Shown here: in pieces, positions 21,454 through 32,181 of the stretch
Numbering within the stretch: the stretch's first letter is position 1
Layout: each line of letters starts with the position of its first letter
Assembly (NCBI GenBank): GCA_028023455.1
Contig: JAQFVV010006295.1
Location: forward strand, 806,001-870,000
Source of the DNA: Epiperipatus broadwayi
Taxonomy: Eukaryota; Onychophora; Udeonychophora; Euonychophora; Peripatidae
DNA: 64,000 bases
Direction of reading: 5' to 3'
Position numbers and translations under genes: made by a program
The notes under the pieces: generated by a model
The model's database searches: none
Told to the model about the DNA's origin: nothing
What the model saw: the letters and a program-made list of their open reading frames with translations, nothing else

Positions 21454-23949
21454 ATTTGAAAAACATACTACACTTTCATTTCTTTAGAGAGATAAAAAAT
21501 AAATCCTTGTTAATTATTTAAAAACTTTTTTCTATAAAATATTACTACTTTAATTTTTCTTTTAAAAATGGACAGACATTATTTATTTACTTATCTCTCT
21601 CTCTCTCTCTTTTAAAAAAAGTTATAAACTAATAGATGAATAAAATTACTGAAGAAAGAGAGAGAAAAAAAAGTTACTTATAAATATGTTTTTTTTACAA
21701 CTAGTCATAATAAACATTAAATATTCATACTATTATTTAAAATTATCTTGGATTTATGAATGTTACTTTTTTAATAAGTTTAATAATTGCTATTCTGAAA
21801 AAAAAAAAACATGGGGAAAAGTAATTCTTCTCAATATATTCATTTTTAATTTAATAATTTTTTATTATTATTTACACTTATGTTTTTTTTTTTTAAGCCC
21901 TAAGTAACTTTTTTTTTTAGTATTTGCATGTTCAGATCAAAATTGGGTATATGCTTTTTATTATTGTCTACATATGGTTATCCTTATTGTACAATGTTTT
22001 ATTTTTTAATTCAAAATTTCATGTTTGAATTTAAAATCTTTTTAAAGTCATGTCTAATGTTTTATTTATTTAATAATCATTTAAAAAAAAAAAGGGGGAT
22101 CCCATGCTATTAAACAATAGAAGAATGATGTAATTAATGATGTATAGAAAAAACAATTTGAGAAAATCAATCCAAATTCTGCTTTACATTGAAAATCTGT
22201 ATAAAATTATAAGTCTTAAAATTGTAAACAAAGCAAAGAAGATATTAAAATTTGTCAAAAATAAAAAAAGCATAGATATTATATAGTTCTGTGAATTAAG
22301 AATTGTGGGAAAAGATCGAGTGCAAATTTTTTTTATTTGCAGGAGGGCGGGATATTTTCAAAAGCAAAAGAGTGCTTTATAAATAGCAATCCTTTAAATA
22401 AAAAGTATTTCTGGTTAATCTAAAAATTGTCTGATTATTCAGATGTTCATAATTTTAACAAATTTTATATGGTAGCAACCATTTTTGTCTTGACACACCC
22501 TGCTTAATTTAAAAATTTGAATGTTACAATTTAGACACACATGATCAAATTTATGAATAATAAATGTCATAAAAGCCTTTCTACTTCCTTATTTTGCTCT
22601 ATTATTTTATAAAAATACAATCATATTCCTTTTTTTTTCCAACTCTATTCTATGCAAACTTTTATATATAAACAAGCATTTTGACTCACAATCTTCTTCA
22701 GAATGATAATACATTATTCATAGCATTTTATTTATTAATATGTATTATAGTTCTGGAGAAGTCTTCAGGACAGTAGAATCACTAATTTATATATAGAAGT
22801 TTGCAATATAAGTGTTTACAGAAAGAAATAAATGATTGTGTTTATGAGTACTGTTTATTTCGATTGTATTGAAAGCATATACATTTTCTTTTTTTTTTCT
22901 TTTACCCATACATTTAATATAGTATAGTATTTCATGTAATAAAATATTTTGAAAGCATAAAATTAAAAGCTTTATGGAACTTAAGAAAATTTATAAAACA
23001 TCTTTTTTAAGCGATAAAATAAAAGTTACAGGAGAAAAACCTCAGTTAAATAATCTTATATTGCATCAGAAAGCATAAACTTTGTATGAGTAGTTTACAT
23101 GAAAATCTGAAATAGGTAACATATGAGTAACTATATAGATGCTGAAATTAATATACATTTAAAAATCTTAAAGCTACTGAAGAGCTCTATCTGCCAATAA
23201 GATTACTATTACATTTCAATAGGAGGAAAAAAATATACCAATGCTACAAGAAAGTAATTGGATTATTATAAGACACAGAGAATTTTAAAAGAATTGCAAA
23301 GTGATTTATAATGGCTAAATTATATAAGCCAGATTTGCAATTAAAATGCTGATGAAGTCTAACAAGTATATAATTATACAGAAATTTGAAGATGGTGTTG
23401 TATGTGAAGGTAAAATATTTGCCTAACTAAAACCAGGTATCTAGAAGTAAAATGATATCCCTTGAATAATAAATCAATATTCAATTATTATAGAAGTGGA
23501 TGAATATAAGTTAGATAATGTGTCAAATTCACCAGTCAAAGTTATAATGGAACTAGTACATGATTTATATATTGCAATTAAAGAAAGATATTAAATAAAT
23601 TAAATGTAATTAGTATACTACTAATAATGATGATGTTACTAATCTGATATTTTTTTAATTAATATGTATTTTTAATAATAGTATTATAATTATTATGGAA
23701 AATATAAAATTTAAATGTACTAATTCTTGAATAAAAACATAGATTCTACCAAGAACAGCTGCACAGATAACAGAAACAAAAACAAGTAATTCACCAATAA
23801 TTTTTTTCTAGATATGAGGAAAAAAGGAATATAAAAATGATAAAATAGATCTAAATAAAATGAACTATCTAGAATTCTTTAAGATGCTACATAAAAAAGT
23901 TAATGACGACAATGAGTATGAGTGTTAAATAATTAGGGATGTTTGTGAA
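21454..23949. other. A+T-rich region without identified genes
   Basis: Contains a (CT)n tract at about 21593-21611 and many A and T runs. The short open stretches from 21686 and 21928 are rich in Phe, Ile and Lys as expected of random AT-rich DNA. The end may include the decayed 5' half of the RTE copy that follows. Confidence 0.5.
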
Positions 23950-25290
23950 TAGAGTAAAAATCTTTTAGATATAAAAGATCTTGGCATCATAAAGAATGCT
24001 ATTTCTAGATGAGAAGTTATTTTTACTAAAAATGAATGCCAAGAAATATGTAGAAGGATTCTACAAAGAGCTAGATATTTATAAGCAGCATATGCTATTA
24101 TGAATTATTATTTGAAATAACTTTCAAGTCAAGAGATGAAATATGCAATTAAATCTACAAAAATGGAAGACTTAGAATAGAACCATAATAGATATATTTA
24201 AAAAAAAAAACAGATCATGAAATAATATTCAAAAAGTTATGTACTAACTGTTAAATGATGAGTGTGTATCACACGACTGGAAAAATATAATGGAACACTC
24301 AAGTTTTAAAAAGATGATAAATTGGAGATTTAAAAATGATTTTACCACAGTAGTATACAATATGTAGATTCATTTAGTTTCACTATCATTTCTGCCATGA
24401 TTAAAGCTTAGAATCTGCATGTATCCATTTTAATTTCAAATTATAAAGAATATTTATTAAAATGTAACAATAATAATTACACAACATGATGATACTAAAA
24501 TTAACAATGAGTTATGGCTGGGCAAATTAGCATCCAAAAACTTTTTACAACAGTATTTTGTAGATTAAAATGGGAAGCAAAGTAAAATTAATAAAGATTA
24601 CTTTGTTCATCTATATTTTGTAACAAACTTAAAAATATTGCATCAGAGCAACAAGAGAGGTTACAAGAATATCATCAGGTAAAGTGAGAGTGAAACTAAA
24701 GATAAATACTAAAAAAAAAAAGCTAAAGCTCAGCAGCTTTTTAAAAAAGATGAAAAAAAAAAGAGAAGATAATAATGAATTAGAAGTTGACAACTATAAT
24801 TATCTTGGTCAAAAGAATAATATGGAAATAATGAATGAAATTAATCATAAAATTAGACTTGGATAGAATTATTTTGGTAGAAATATTTTGAAATTAAAAA
24901 GAAGTACATCTATGTTTTTGAAAAGAAAAATTTTAAATATATATATATATTTTAATTAACACTTATAAATCTGAAATTTGAATACTTGATAGGAGATCAG
25001 TGCATAATCTTAAGATTATAAAGTAAAGAATGAATGAAACTGTAAACAGTTATCACTGATATTATTGAAATATAGAAATCTGAAATATATCAAGGCTGGG
25101 CACATTGCTAGAAAAAAAGATGTAATATTAGAAAACAAATCTCCAAGAGTTAATGGGAGATTTAGAATATATATATATGAATAAGAAGGTTGCCAGATTA
25201 GTGTGGAGATGAGAAGCTGTAGATAGCACTGATCTAAACCCAGAAAGATCTATCATGAAACAATGAATGAAAATGATGATGAACTTTTAA
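23950..25290 (+). mobile_element. RTE-clade LINE remnant, copy 2
   Basis: In order on the plus strand: FTKNECQEICRRI (about 24020), EMKYAIKSTKME (about 24136-24170), SHDWKNIMEHSSFKK with a frame change (about 24270-24315), QISIQKLFTTVFCRLKWE (about 24518-24570, the G-D-x-I-S-P-K-L-F-T block), an open stretch from 24684 with NNELEVDNYNYLGQKNNMEI, KIRLG (24850-24865) and FLKRKI near 24918, then GDEKL...DLNPERSIMKQ-like words near 25205-25262 that resemble the GRP-x-x-RW-x-DD...WR tail. This is the C-terminal two thirds of an RTE polyprotein. Several shifts and stops inactivate it. Confidence 0.72.
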
Positions 25291-25651
25291 ACAAATGTTA
25301 ATTGAATTAAATATATTTTTTATTTTTCCATTTCTCTCTAAACAATTTTTTTTATTTATTTAGCTAACTATGTATCAATTTTATCTTGCTCTTAATATAT
25401 TTTTTCATATTAACAGCAGCACTTCACATAAACACTTGGTTAATTGTCAACTGTCTATAATGATATTACTTTTAAATAGCTAAAAAGCTTGCACTTTTCA
25501 GTTATATGTACTTAACATTTGGGTCTGAGAATTAGTCTGAGTATCACTTTTTTTTGGAGCATCATTCTTTGCATTATTCTTATGTATCTTGGGTGTTTTA
25601 AATAAAGTAAAATTTTACTACTTTTAGTTATGCTGAATCTTTATGAAGTGA

Positions 25652-25883
25652 TAGACATAATAAAAACTATTAAAATATTTTTATATCATATACAATATTG
25701 TACAATGTATATACACACAAACTGTATAAAACATTTTAAAAACATCATTATTGAATAATGATTCAGGTAGACATAATAAAAACTATTAAAATATTTTTAT
25801 ATCATATACAATATTGTACAATGTATATACACACAAACTGTATAAAACATTTTAAAAACATCATTATTGAATAATGATTCAGG
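25652..25883 (+). repeat. Tandem duplication, 116-bp unit
   Basis: TAGACATAATAAAAACTATT starts both copies (25652 and 25768) and TTGAATAATGATTCAGG ends both. I see no difference between them. Confidence 0.92.
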
Positions 25884-26487
25884 TAGCAATATGAAATAGA
25901 AGGGGATGGGAGAATTTATTAGAAAAAAAAAAAACTAATTTTATTTAGTAGCAAATTGATTTTACTTTTTCTTTGCCTACCTTTACAAAAAAAAGAGGGA
26001 AAGGAGATAATCTTTATTTATTTATTAATAGAAAGCTAATTTGATTTATTTAATTTAATATTATGGATCACTCACCAAAAAGACCTTCTCCCTCTCTTTT
26101 TTTTTTAAAAAAGTATTAACTTTATTAATTGTAAAGTTGTTAATTACAGGATAGCCTTTACTTTAAATATACTAGAAATATGAATTTTTAAATAATGTTT
26201 TTCTTAATTATAAAATAATAGTACATGCTATCTATAAATATTTCTATAAGAATAATGCAACTAATATTCTGTAAATATGATTATTCAAAGAAGTCATTTT
26301 TAAATATATCACAGCAATGAAGATATACACATATATATATATATTACAAATAATTGTAGGTTGGACTCCTATTGTAGTTATTTTACTGTAATATTTTTTT
26401 CCAATTTCTTTTTAATTTTATGTATAAATATTTAATTGTTATTAAAAATGGAAATTAATTTAATCTATTATGCCGTTCTTTCATATA

Positions 26488-26548
26488 AATTATAATAAAT
26501 AATAAAAATCATGGCTGTTGTATGAGATTTTTATTATTTATTATAATT
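26488..26548. repeat. Perfect 23-bp inverted repeat (hairpin)
   Basis: AATTATAATAAATAATAAAA plus ATC is followed by a 15-base loop (26511-26525) and the exact reverse complement. A transcript could form a stable stem-loop, but AT-rich palindromes of this size are common. Confidence 0.85.
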
Positions 26549-27008
26549 AATTATATTAATAAAATAACTGAGGAAATATAACTAATTAATCAATGTAGCT
26601 GTGATAGTAAAATAGTTACAGTAAAAATATTATTTGGATTTTTGCTATATATCCAAAAAAGAAAAAAAAAGCTTATCTAATGATAAAATTCTCTTAATGG
26701 TAGGGCTTTAGTCTCCATTATGATATTCTGTAAATGCATAAATCCTACATGCACTTATGTATTTAACGTGTTTGATTTGCATAGTTTTTTTCTCTATTAC
26801 ATAGGTGTATGCTTGTGTGTGAATAAGTCTATTAACCATATATTCTTGCTATCTATAATGTTAGGATATTTCACTTTTATTCACTAATAAAACATCTAAT
26901 TGTTAAATAAGTACTTATAGTTTAACTACGCTATTCAGTAATTTAACTTTGATAAGGATCAGAGTTTTATGCTCTGGCACATTTATAATCAATATGTATT
27001 AATAGCAA

Positions 27009-27035
27009 TTTTTTTTTTTTTTGGGGGGGGGGGGG
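27009..27035 (+). repeat. Homopolymer junction T(14)G(13)
   Basis: A run of T passes directly into a run of G. G runs of this length are rare in so A+T-rich a sequence; a sequencing or assembly weakness is possible here. Confidence 0.85.
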
Positions 27036-28990
27036 ATTGTTTATGTGTGTACAGTATATTAATTTTTTATATTTTAGAATAAATTATTTAAAAAAAAAAT
27101 ACTTCTATTTATGTTATTAATTTGTAAACTTTAAATCAAAATATTTGTTTAAAAATAACAGACTTCTTGTCATTCCTCCTTTTTTATATAAATCAGTAAA
27201 GCCATTTATTTTTAATTATTATTATTTTTTTGAAAGGATGCAATAAAAAGAGTAGATGAAATTTTATAAAAGAAAATTGGCAAGACTACTTTTTTTTTAT
27301 ATATATATATATAAACTTATGCAGTCATGTGCAGCATACATATATGCACACATTTGTAATAAACATTTTATAATTTTTTGGCTATCAATTTTAATATTCA
27401 GTTTGTGTTACACTTCTTACACATTTGCAGTGATGATCACCCTCTCTAGATAAATATATTTGCAGTTATTAAGAATAATTTGTTATATTATTTTTAGCCT
27501 AGAAATAGACTTCATTATACACCAATATACATATATCCAAATATTAAATCACTCCACATGGTTAAGAAATCCAGCACTGCCCTTTGTGAAATAAATATAT
27601 TAGTGTTTGTATTTTTATTTCAGTTTACTGTTAGCACTGGGATTCTTTATTTATGTACTTAATATAGTTTTAATCAGTTAATTATTTATATAGCGATATG
27701 TTTTAATCTGTAACATTCATTAGGATCACCCACTACACATTATCTGTAAATTAATAAACATTTTAAGGAATATTCTTTTTTCCAAACACAAGATAAAGTC
27801 TTTTTGAAAAAAGATAGAATGAATCGAGGGGCCTTGGCCACAGTAATCAGTAAGTTCTGTCGCTCTGAGTTGTTTTCTTGTTTCTGAGTTCATTCTTCTC
27901 TTTATTAATTCTTCTAAAATGTTAATTTCAATCATTGGGATCAATGTCAGGGGTTTAAATTCTCTGGCAAGATTACACACCATTAAAAATTGGTTTAATC
28001 TTAATCCGCCACAGGTCATCTGTATGGTGGAGACAAAAATTAGTCAAAGGTCAAGTTATAGAATTGAGTCATTTTTTCCTCTTTTGGTTACTTTAAATAT
28101 TCAAACTCTCTCATTGTGGCTGGAGGTGTTGCAATATTAATAAATAGATGCAGAGCCCCTTCAGAGTTCAAAGTCATTTTTGTTGATTCTAATTGTATTA
28201 TCATTGATATGCATTATGGCAAATTTCATTTTAATCTAGTTTATTTATACTTACAAAGCAATGAGCTATTAATCAGGAAAATCATAGATACTATTAACAT
28301 ATTTCACGTCTCAAACTCCTTTCTCCTGTTGATTTTAGGGTTTCTAATATGAGTTATGAGCGATTTAATCATCAATATGTGCACTTGCTCAATAAGGGAG
28401 TCATGTGAGGTACGGGTTTCTTTCCTCCAGACACGTTTTTCTATTATACCTATAGATGGAGAACACTTATTGACCTCTTTTACTACACACTAGACTTGGT
28501 CAGTTTTTATGACCACTTGGTACTGCATGTTGACATTGAGATGGATGATGGGCCTCCAATCGTATATGGTTTGAGAGTACTATGAGGCTGGGGAATAAGC
28601 ATACCATTTCTGAAGGTCTCATTTCAGAAATTTATATTTGTTTAAAATCAACATTTTGAACTTAGGCCCCTTTTAGGCCTGGACTGCCTTTCTTGAAGTA
28701 ATGCAGGCTATTATTAAAAAATTCACTTGGAATTTCTCCTGGCCCAACAAAATTATTACTTGAGTAAATGACATTGCAAACAAACTGGACTTACTCTCTG
28801 GCAGTAGTCACAATGTTGACAAAATTCTACATCTAAAGGATCATTACCAGAACAGTCAAAGGACCTCGACAGAACACATTGTCATTAAGGGTGCCTATGT
28901 AGGTTCCTTGGGAGCCAACACTGTTGGACCCGAAGTTATTTGAGGTGGGTACTGGGAGAAAGATTACCCCTTTATCAATTGTCCTACTGG

Positions 28991-29080
28991 GCAGTCATAT
29001 ATCAGGGATGCTATGATCCTGGTGATCCTTAATGGGCAGTCATATATTGGGGATGCTATCATCCTGGCAATCCAAAATTT
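28991..29080 (+). repeat. Tandem duplication, 45-bp unit, in LINE copy B
   Basis: GCAGTCATATAT(C/T)(A/G)GGGATG is seen at 28991 and 29036, each followed by CTAT(G/C)ATCCTGG. Copy A does not show the duplication at the corresponding place. Confidence 0.85.
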
Positions 29081-29359
29081 ACTTCATCTCCAAGTTGCAG
29101 AGTCAAGGGAGGACTGATAGTAGAGCTGAGTGCTGGGTAGATGACTCATCAGATCATGAAATCACTAGTCAAATTATCCTTGAAAAGCTCAAATCATTCC
29201 TGGAGGGGTCCATCCGGTCCACATGCGATTCTCAAATTCCTCCTGCTGCACCTGAATTATTTTGTTGTGCCAGTCATCTTGCAAGTCATCAATGAGATGG
29301 CCACAGGTGTAGGTCAGTTGAGGGGCTGTACTCGGTCTGTGCTAGTACCCCTTTTAAAA

Positions 29360-30240
29360 AACATGGTTTGCTCTCTGAGCTCTCTAGTCTTCGGCCAATT
29401 TCTATGATGCCTCTGGTCATCAAGATTGTTGAGTCACTTCTTAAAGGAATACATTTAAAATCAAAATTTATCTGCTATGCAGTTCCTAAGAAAAGGGCTA
29501 TCTACAACCAATGCTATTCGTTTAAAATTGTGCTTGAATATGTAGAGGTGTCAGGCCGATCGCTGTCCAACTAGACATCAGGGCAGCATTTGACTCAATA
29601 AGGATTGATCTGCTCATTGTGGTACTTAATTGTTATATGAACTCGGAGGCCCATCTATCCATAATTGAAAATCTTTTTAGTAATAGAGAGATTCGGGTCA
29701 CTTTGGATGGAGAGGTGGCCCCTGGGTTTCATCCATATCTCTTCTATCCAACAGGGTTCCCTGCTCAGTCCTCTTTTATTCTCTGTTCATCAACCCACAA
29801 CTCATTAAGACTTGAGAGGGACCTGCTGGAAATTCATTTTCCAACCCTTGGAAGAGGGGTCAAGGGTCTCCCCTATTTCACAGACATTTTTTGCCTTTTC
29901 TCCTTAAAAAAAAAAATTCTCATCCTTAAAAAAGAAAAGGAGGGTTTTTTTGAAAATAATTTCCTCCCCTTAACTAAAAAAATGGGGGAAAAAAAATAAT
30001 GGTTGGGAAGGAAGCTTCTAGTTTCGTGGCCATGCCACATAATTTTCTTAGTTTTCCTCTTATGGTTTCAGTAAAAGATATGAGAATTCAGGTTCAAAGA
30101 AAATTTCTTGAGGCAGTCAAGAGCACAGTTGATTCGATTTCAAGGCTTTACCTGTCATTAGTGGTAAAGTTGGCTTTATTTAATATGCTCACTTTCCTGA
30201 AAATAAAAATTTATTTTTATGCCAGTAATAGTGCCAACTA
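29360..30240 (+). pseudogene. LINE reverse transcriptase remnant (copy B)
   Basis: From 29368 the frame reads SSLRPISMMPLVIKIVES, the conserved R-P-I-S block; LDIRAAFDSIRIDLL at about 29572 is the first catalytic block with its aspartate; FSNREIRVTLDGEVAPGF follows at about 29675; and GLPYFTDIFCLF near 29860 stands where the F-A-D-D box should be, reduced to FTD-I. Copy A keeps a different broken version (YIDN). Both copies are therefore independently inactive. The poly(A)/poly(T)-rich stretch 29905-29998 interrupts the frame. Confidence 0.7.
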
Positions 30241-30784
30241 AAGGTTTCCAAGTGAAGGTTAATGCTCTTGACTGCTCTGGAAGAAAAAAGTTGTCACTGT
30301 AAGCCCACTAAAGGATGTGTCAATCTAGAAGGGTTGATGGTCTTGCCCTTCATTCTGTTCAAACATTTCTGTATCAAAGAGCCCATAGTATTTTGGTTGG
30401 CTCGAAAGAGTGGTTTACATTAGCTGTTTTTCATTCTTTAATTCCCTCCACTGACTTGCCGCTGCCTAAGGATAGGGCCCCAGCTGTAAAACTTCTGGCT
30501 TGGCTGGAGAGGTTAGTTGCATTGATTAAAGAGGTGGGAATTGGACGTGAATTGTTGTCATCTAAATTGAAATATTGGGATGTATACCAATTACTTAACC
30601 CTACCACAGCTACTCCTCATGGCTTCTTGGGTCTTTCGAATGATCTGTTATTCAGGAAATTTACATTCTAGGCGCTAGAGGGAAATTTTTCAGATTTTAT
30701 TATAAAAGTAAATTTGACATCACTTCCTCATCAGTGAATTCTTAGTTATGAAGAGGCTTTGCCAAACTAAATCCAGTTTTTCAA

Positions 30785-31092
30785 ATGTGCAGACAAGAGA
30801 ATGAATCAATGCAGCATATCTTCTTTGGTTGGGTGATATTAAATAAATGCAGAGCAATACTCAATGATTGGATGACATCCTATAAACAAGGGATTTTAAA
30901 CCGGAATGAATGCCTGAGAACTGGAATCTTTGGAATAATTAGACTTTCAATCATGATGAACTACATAGTCTGGACAATGAGATACCATCTGATATTTGGG
31001 AAGAGTAACAGTAATTTACGTAATGAACTTTTGATCAAGATCAAGGCTGTCAGAAAGAGGGATCATATGATTTCACTGGGAAGAAATCTATA
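30785..31092 (+). pseudogene. LINE C-terminal cysteine/histidine segment (copy B)
   Basis: The 102-residue open stretch starts MCRQENESMQHIFFGWVI, matching CQLYKSDNETLQHFLLEC of copy A with the last cysteine lost. It continues NKCRAILNDW and later TMRYHLIFGKSNSN. In LINEs this part binds nucleic acid. It lies downstream of the RT as expected. Confidence 0.6.
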
Positions 31093-31116
31093 ATGATTCC
31101 TGGAAGCTTGTGGTGT

Positions 31117-31204
31117 TGCAGAATAGTTTTAGCATCAGCACTGAGGGTCTCTTGGGGTCTTGCAGAATAGTTTTAGCATCAGCACTGAGGGGTCTCTTAA
31201 CGAT
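31117..31204 (+). repeat. Tandem duplication, 44-bp unit, near LINE copy B 3' end
   Basis: TGCAGAATAGTTTTAGCATC followed by AGCACTGAGG occurs at 31117 and 31161 with almost no change. Confidence 0.9.
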
Positions 31205-31696
31205 TTGTACAAAAGTCATTCTGCATAAGCCACTAAGATGGCTCTAGCCATGGTTAGGTGTGCCCATTTTGGGTGATTGAGAGCCAAAGAATCAGCTCTC
31301 CTATAATGGTTATAAGGCTGGGGAATGGGTTTTGTTTCCATGCCCATGGTTTATCAAGTAAAGATACTGAACTCTCAATTCTAAGAATAACAAGACTGTT
31401 GAAAAGAGTGTATGTTGCTCAAACTGTCCAAATGCTCATGATTCCCTTTGTACTTGCTTTACTATCTCTTCTTTATATTCATAGTCAATAAATTTACTTT
31501 TAAAAATAAAAAATGAATTGCTCTTTTTTAAAATCTAAACGTATATGTACAGGAAAATCTTAAGCATTTTGAAATGGGAGCATGAAGATATTAATCATTT
31601 TTAATTTCATTTGCTGTTTTTAATTATTGATGCCTGTAAAATTTTTACAATTTACAGCTTGTCAATATTAGATGTATGTTATTTGTACTTTTTTTT

Positions 31697-31780
31697 TCAT
31701 ATGTCAAATGTGTTGACCGGGAAGCGAACCCAGGCCAGCTGCTTGGAAGGCAGCTATGCTAACCACTAGCTCACCAACCC
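31697..31780 (-). mobile_element. tRNA-Gly-derived short SINE, second copy
   Basis: On the minus strand the head (31780 to 31711) starts GGGTTGGTGAGCTAGTGGTT and keeps the A box better than the copy at 13.2 kb. The anticodon arm CTGCCTTCCAAGCAG again gives TCC, and the B box is GGTTCGCTTCC. The tail TTTGACATATGAAAAAAAAA is the same as at 13316. No clear target duplication is visible, so this copy is older or its ends have changed. Confidence 0.8.
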
Positions 31781-32083
31781 TTGATTACTATTCTTCTTTC
31801 AATAACAAATGCACAGTTTGACATCCATTGTTTAAAAAAAAAACTAAATTAAAAAAAAAAAAGATGTAGAAATTAATTAAATTGCCACCAAAAGTTGTGT
31901 CAAGCAAATTGTAATAATAGACTCTTTATTTTTTCATTATAAACCTGATTTTTAACATCAAAACTCTATCTAACATTGAAATAAACATTAAGTTTAGTTT
32001 TTCAAAGTTTTGTGTTTTTACATAAATATGTTTTCCATACTGTATAAATGTAGTTTATTGACATAAAATTATTAAAATAATTA

Positions 32084-32181
32084 TTAAAATAATGAACATT
32101 TTATATAGATGCAAAATTACATATAACAGTAATTAAAATAATGAACATTTTATATAGATGCAAAATTACATATAACAGTAA
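32084..32181 (+). repeat. Tandem duplication, 49-bp unit
   Basis: TTAAAATAATGAACATTTTA followed by TATAGATGCAAAATTACATA occurs at 32084 and 32133 without visible change. Confidence 0.9.

Larger units (their letters stand above)
25291..27899. other. A+T-rich region holding local duplications and a hairpin
   Basis: No gene recognised. It contains the 116-bp tandem duplication, the 23-bp-stem hairpin and the T/G homopolymer junction listed separately, plus a loose inverted pair (AAAAAAAAGAGGGAAAGGAG at about 25987 and its partner near 26085). Confidence 0.5.
27900..31500 (+). mobile_element. L1/Tx1-like LINE, decayed copy B
   Basis: Same family as copy A at the window start. The endonuclease begins at about 27919 with ISIIGINVRGLNSLARL and PPQVICMVETKIS, then AGGVAILINRCRAPSEFK from 28116 and a long open stretch to 28352. 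RT follows at about 29370-30200 and a cysteine-rich tail near 30785. DNA of the endonuclease-RT spacer matches copy A (GGACC(T/C)GAAGTTAT(C/T)TG at 28927 versus 1589). Its 3' end has TCAATAAATTTACTTTTAAA near 31480. The element is markedly richer in G+C than its flanks. Stops and shifts abound, and two small tandem duplications lie inside. Confidence 0.78.

Noticed and set aside
21686-22113. Two adjacent hydrophobic plus-strand frames
   Set aside because: Same composition bias, homopolymer-driven, no motif and no conservation evidence.
26370-26640. Longer inverted repeat around the 26488-26548 hairpin
   Set aside because: TTATTTTACTGTAATATTTT and TAGTTACAGTAAAAATATTA looked like arms, but on careful alignment the word order does not mirror.
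31711-31780. Functional nuclear tRNA-Gly gene
   Set aside because: The identical non-tRNA tail and poly(A) shared with the copy at 13.2 kb shows it is a SINE head.
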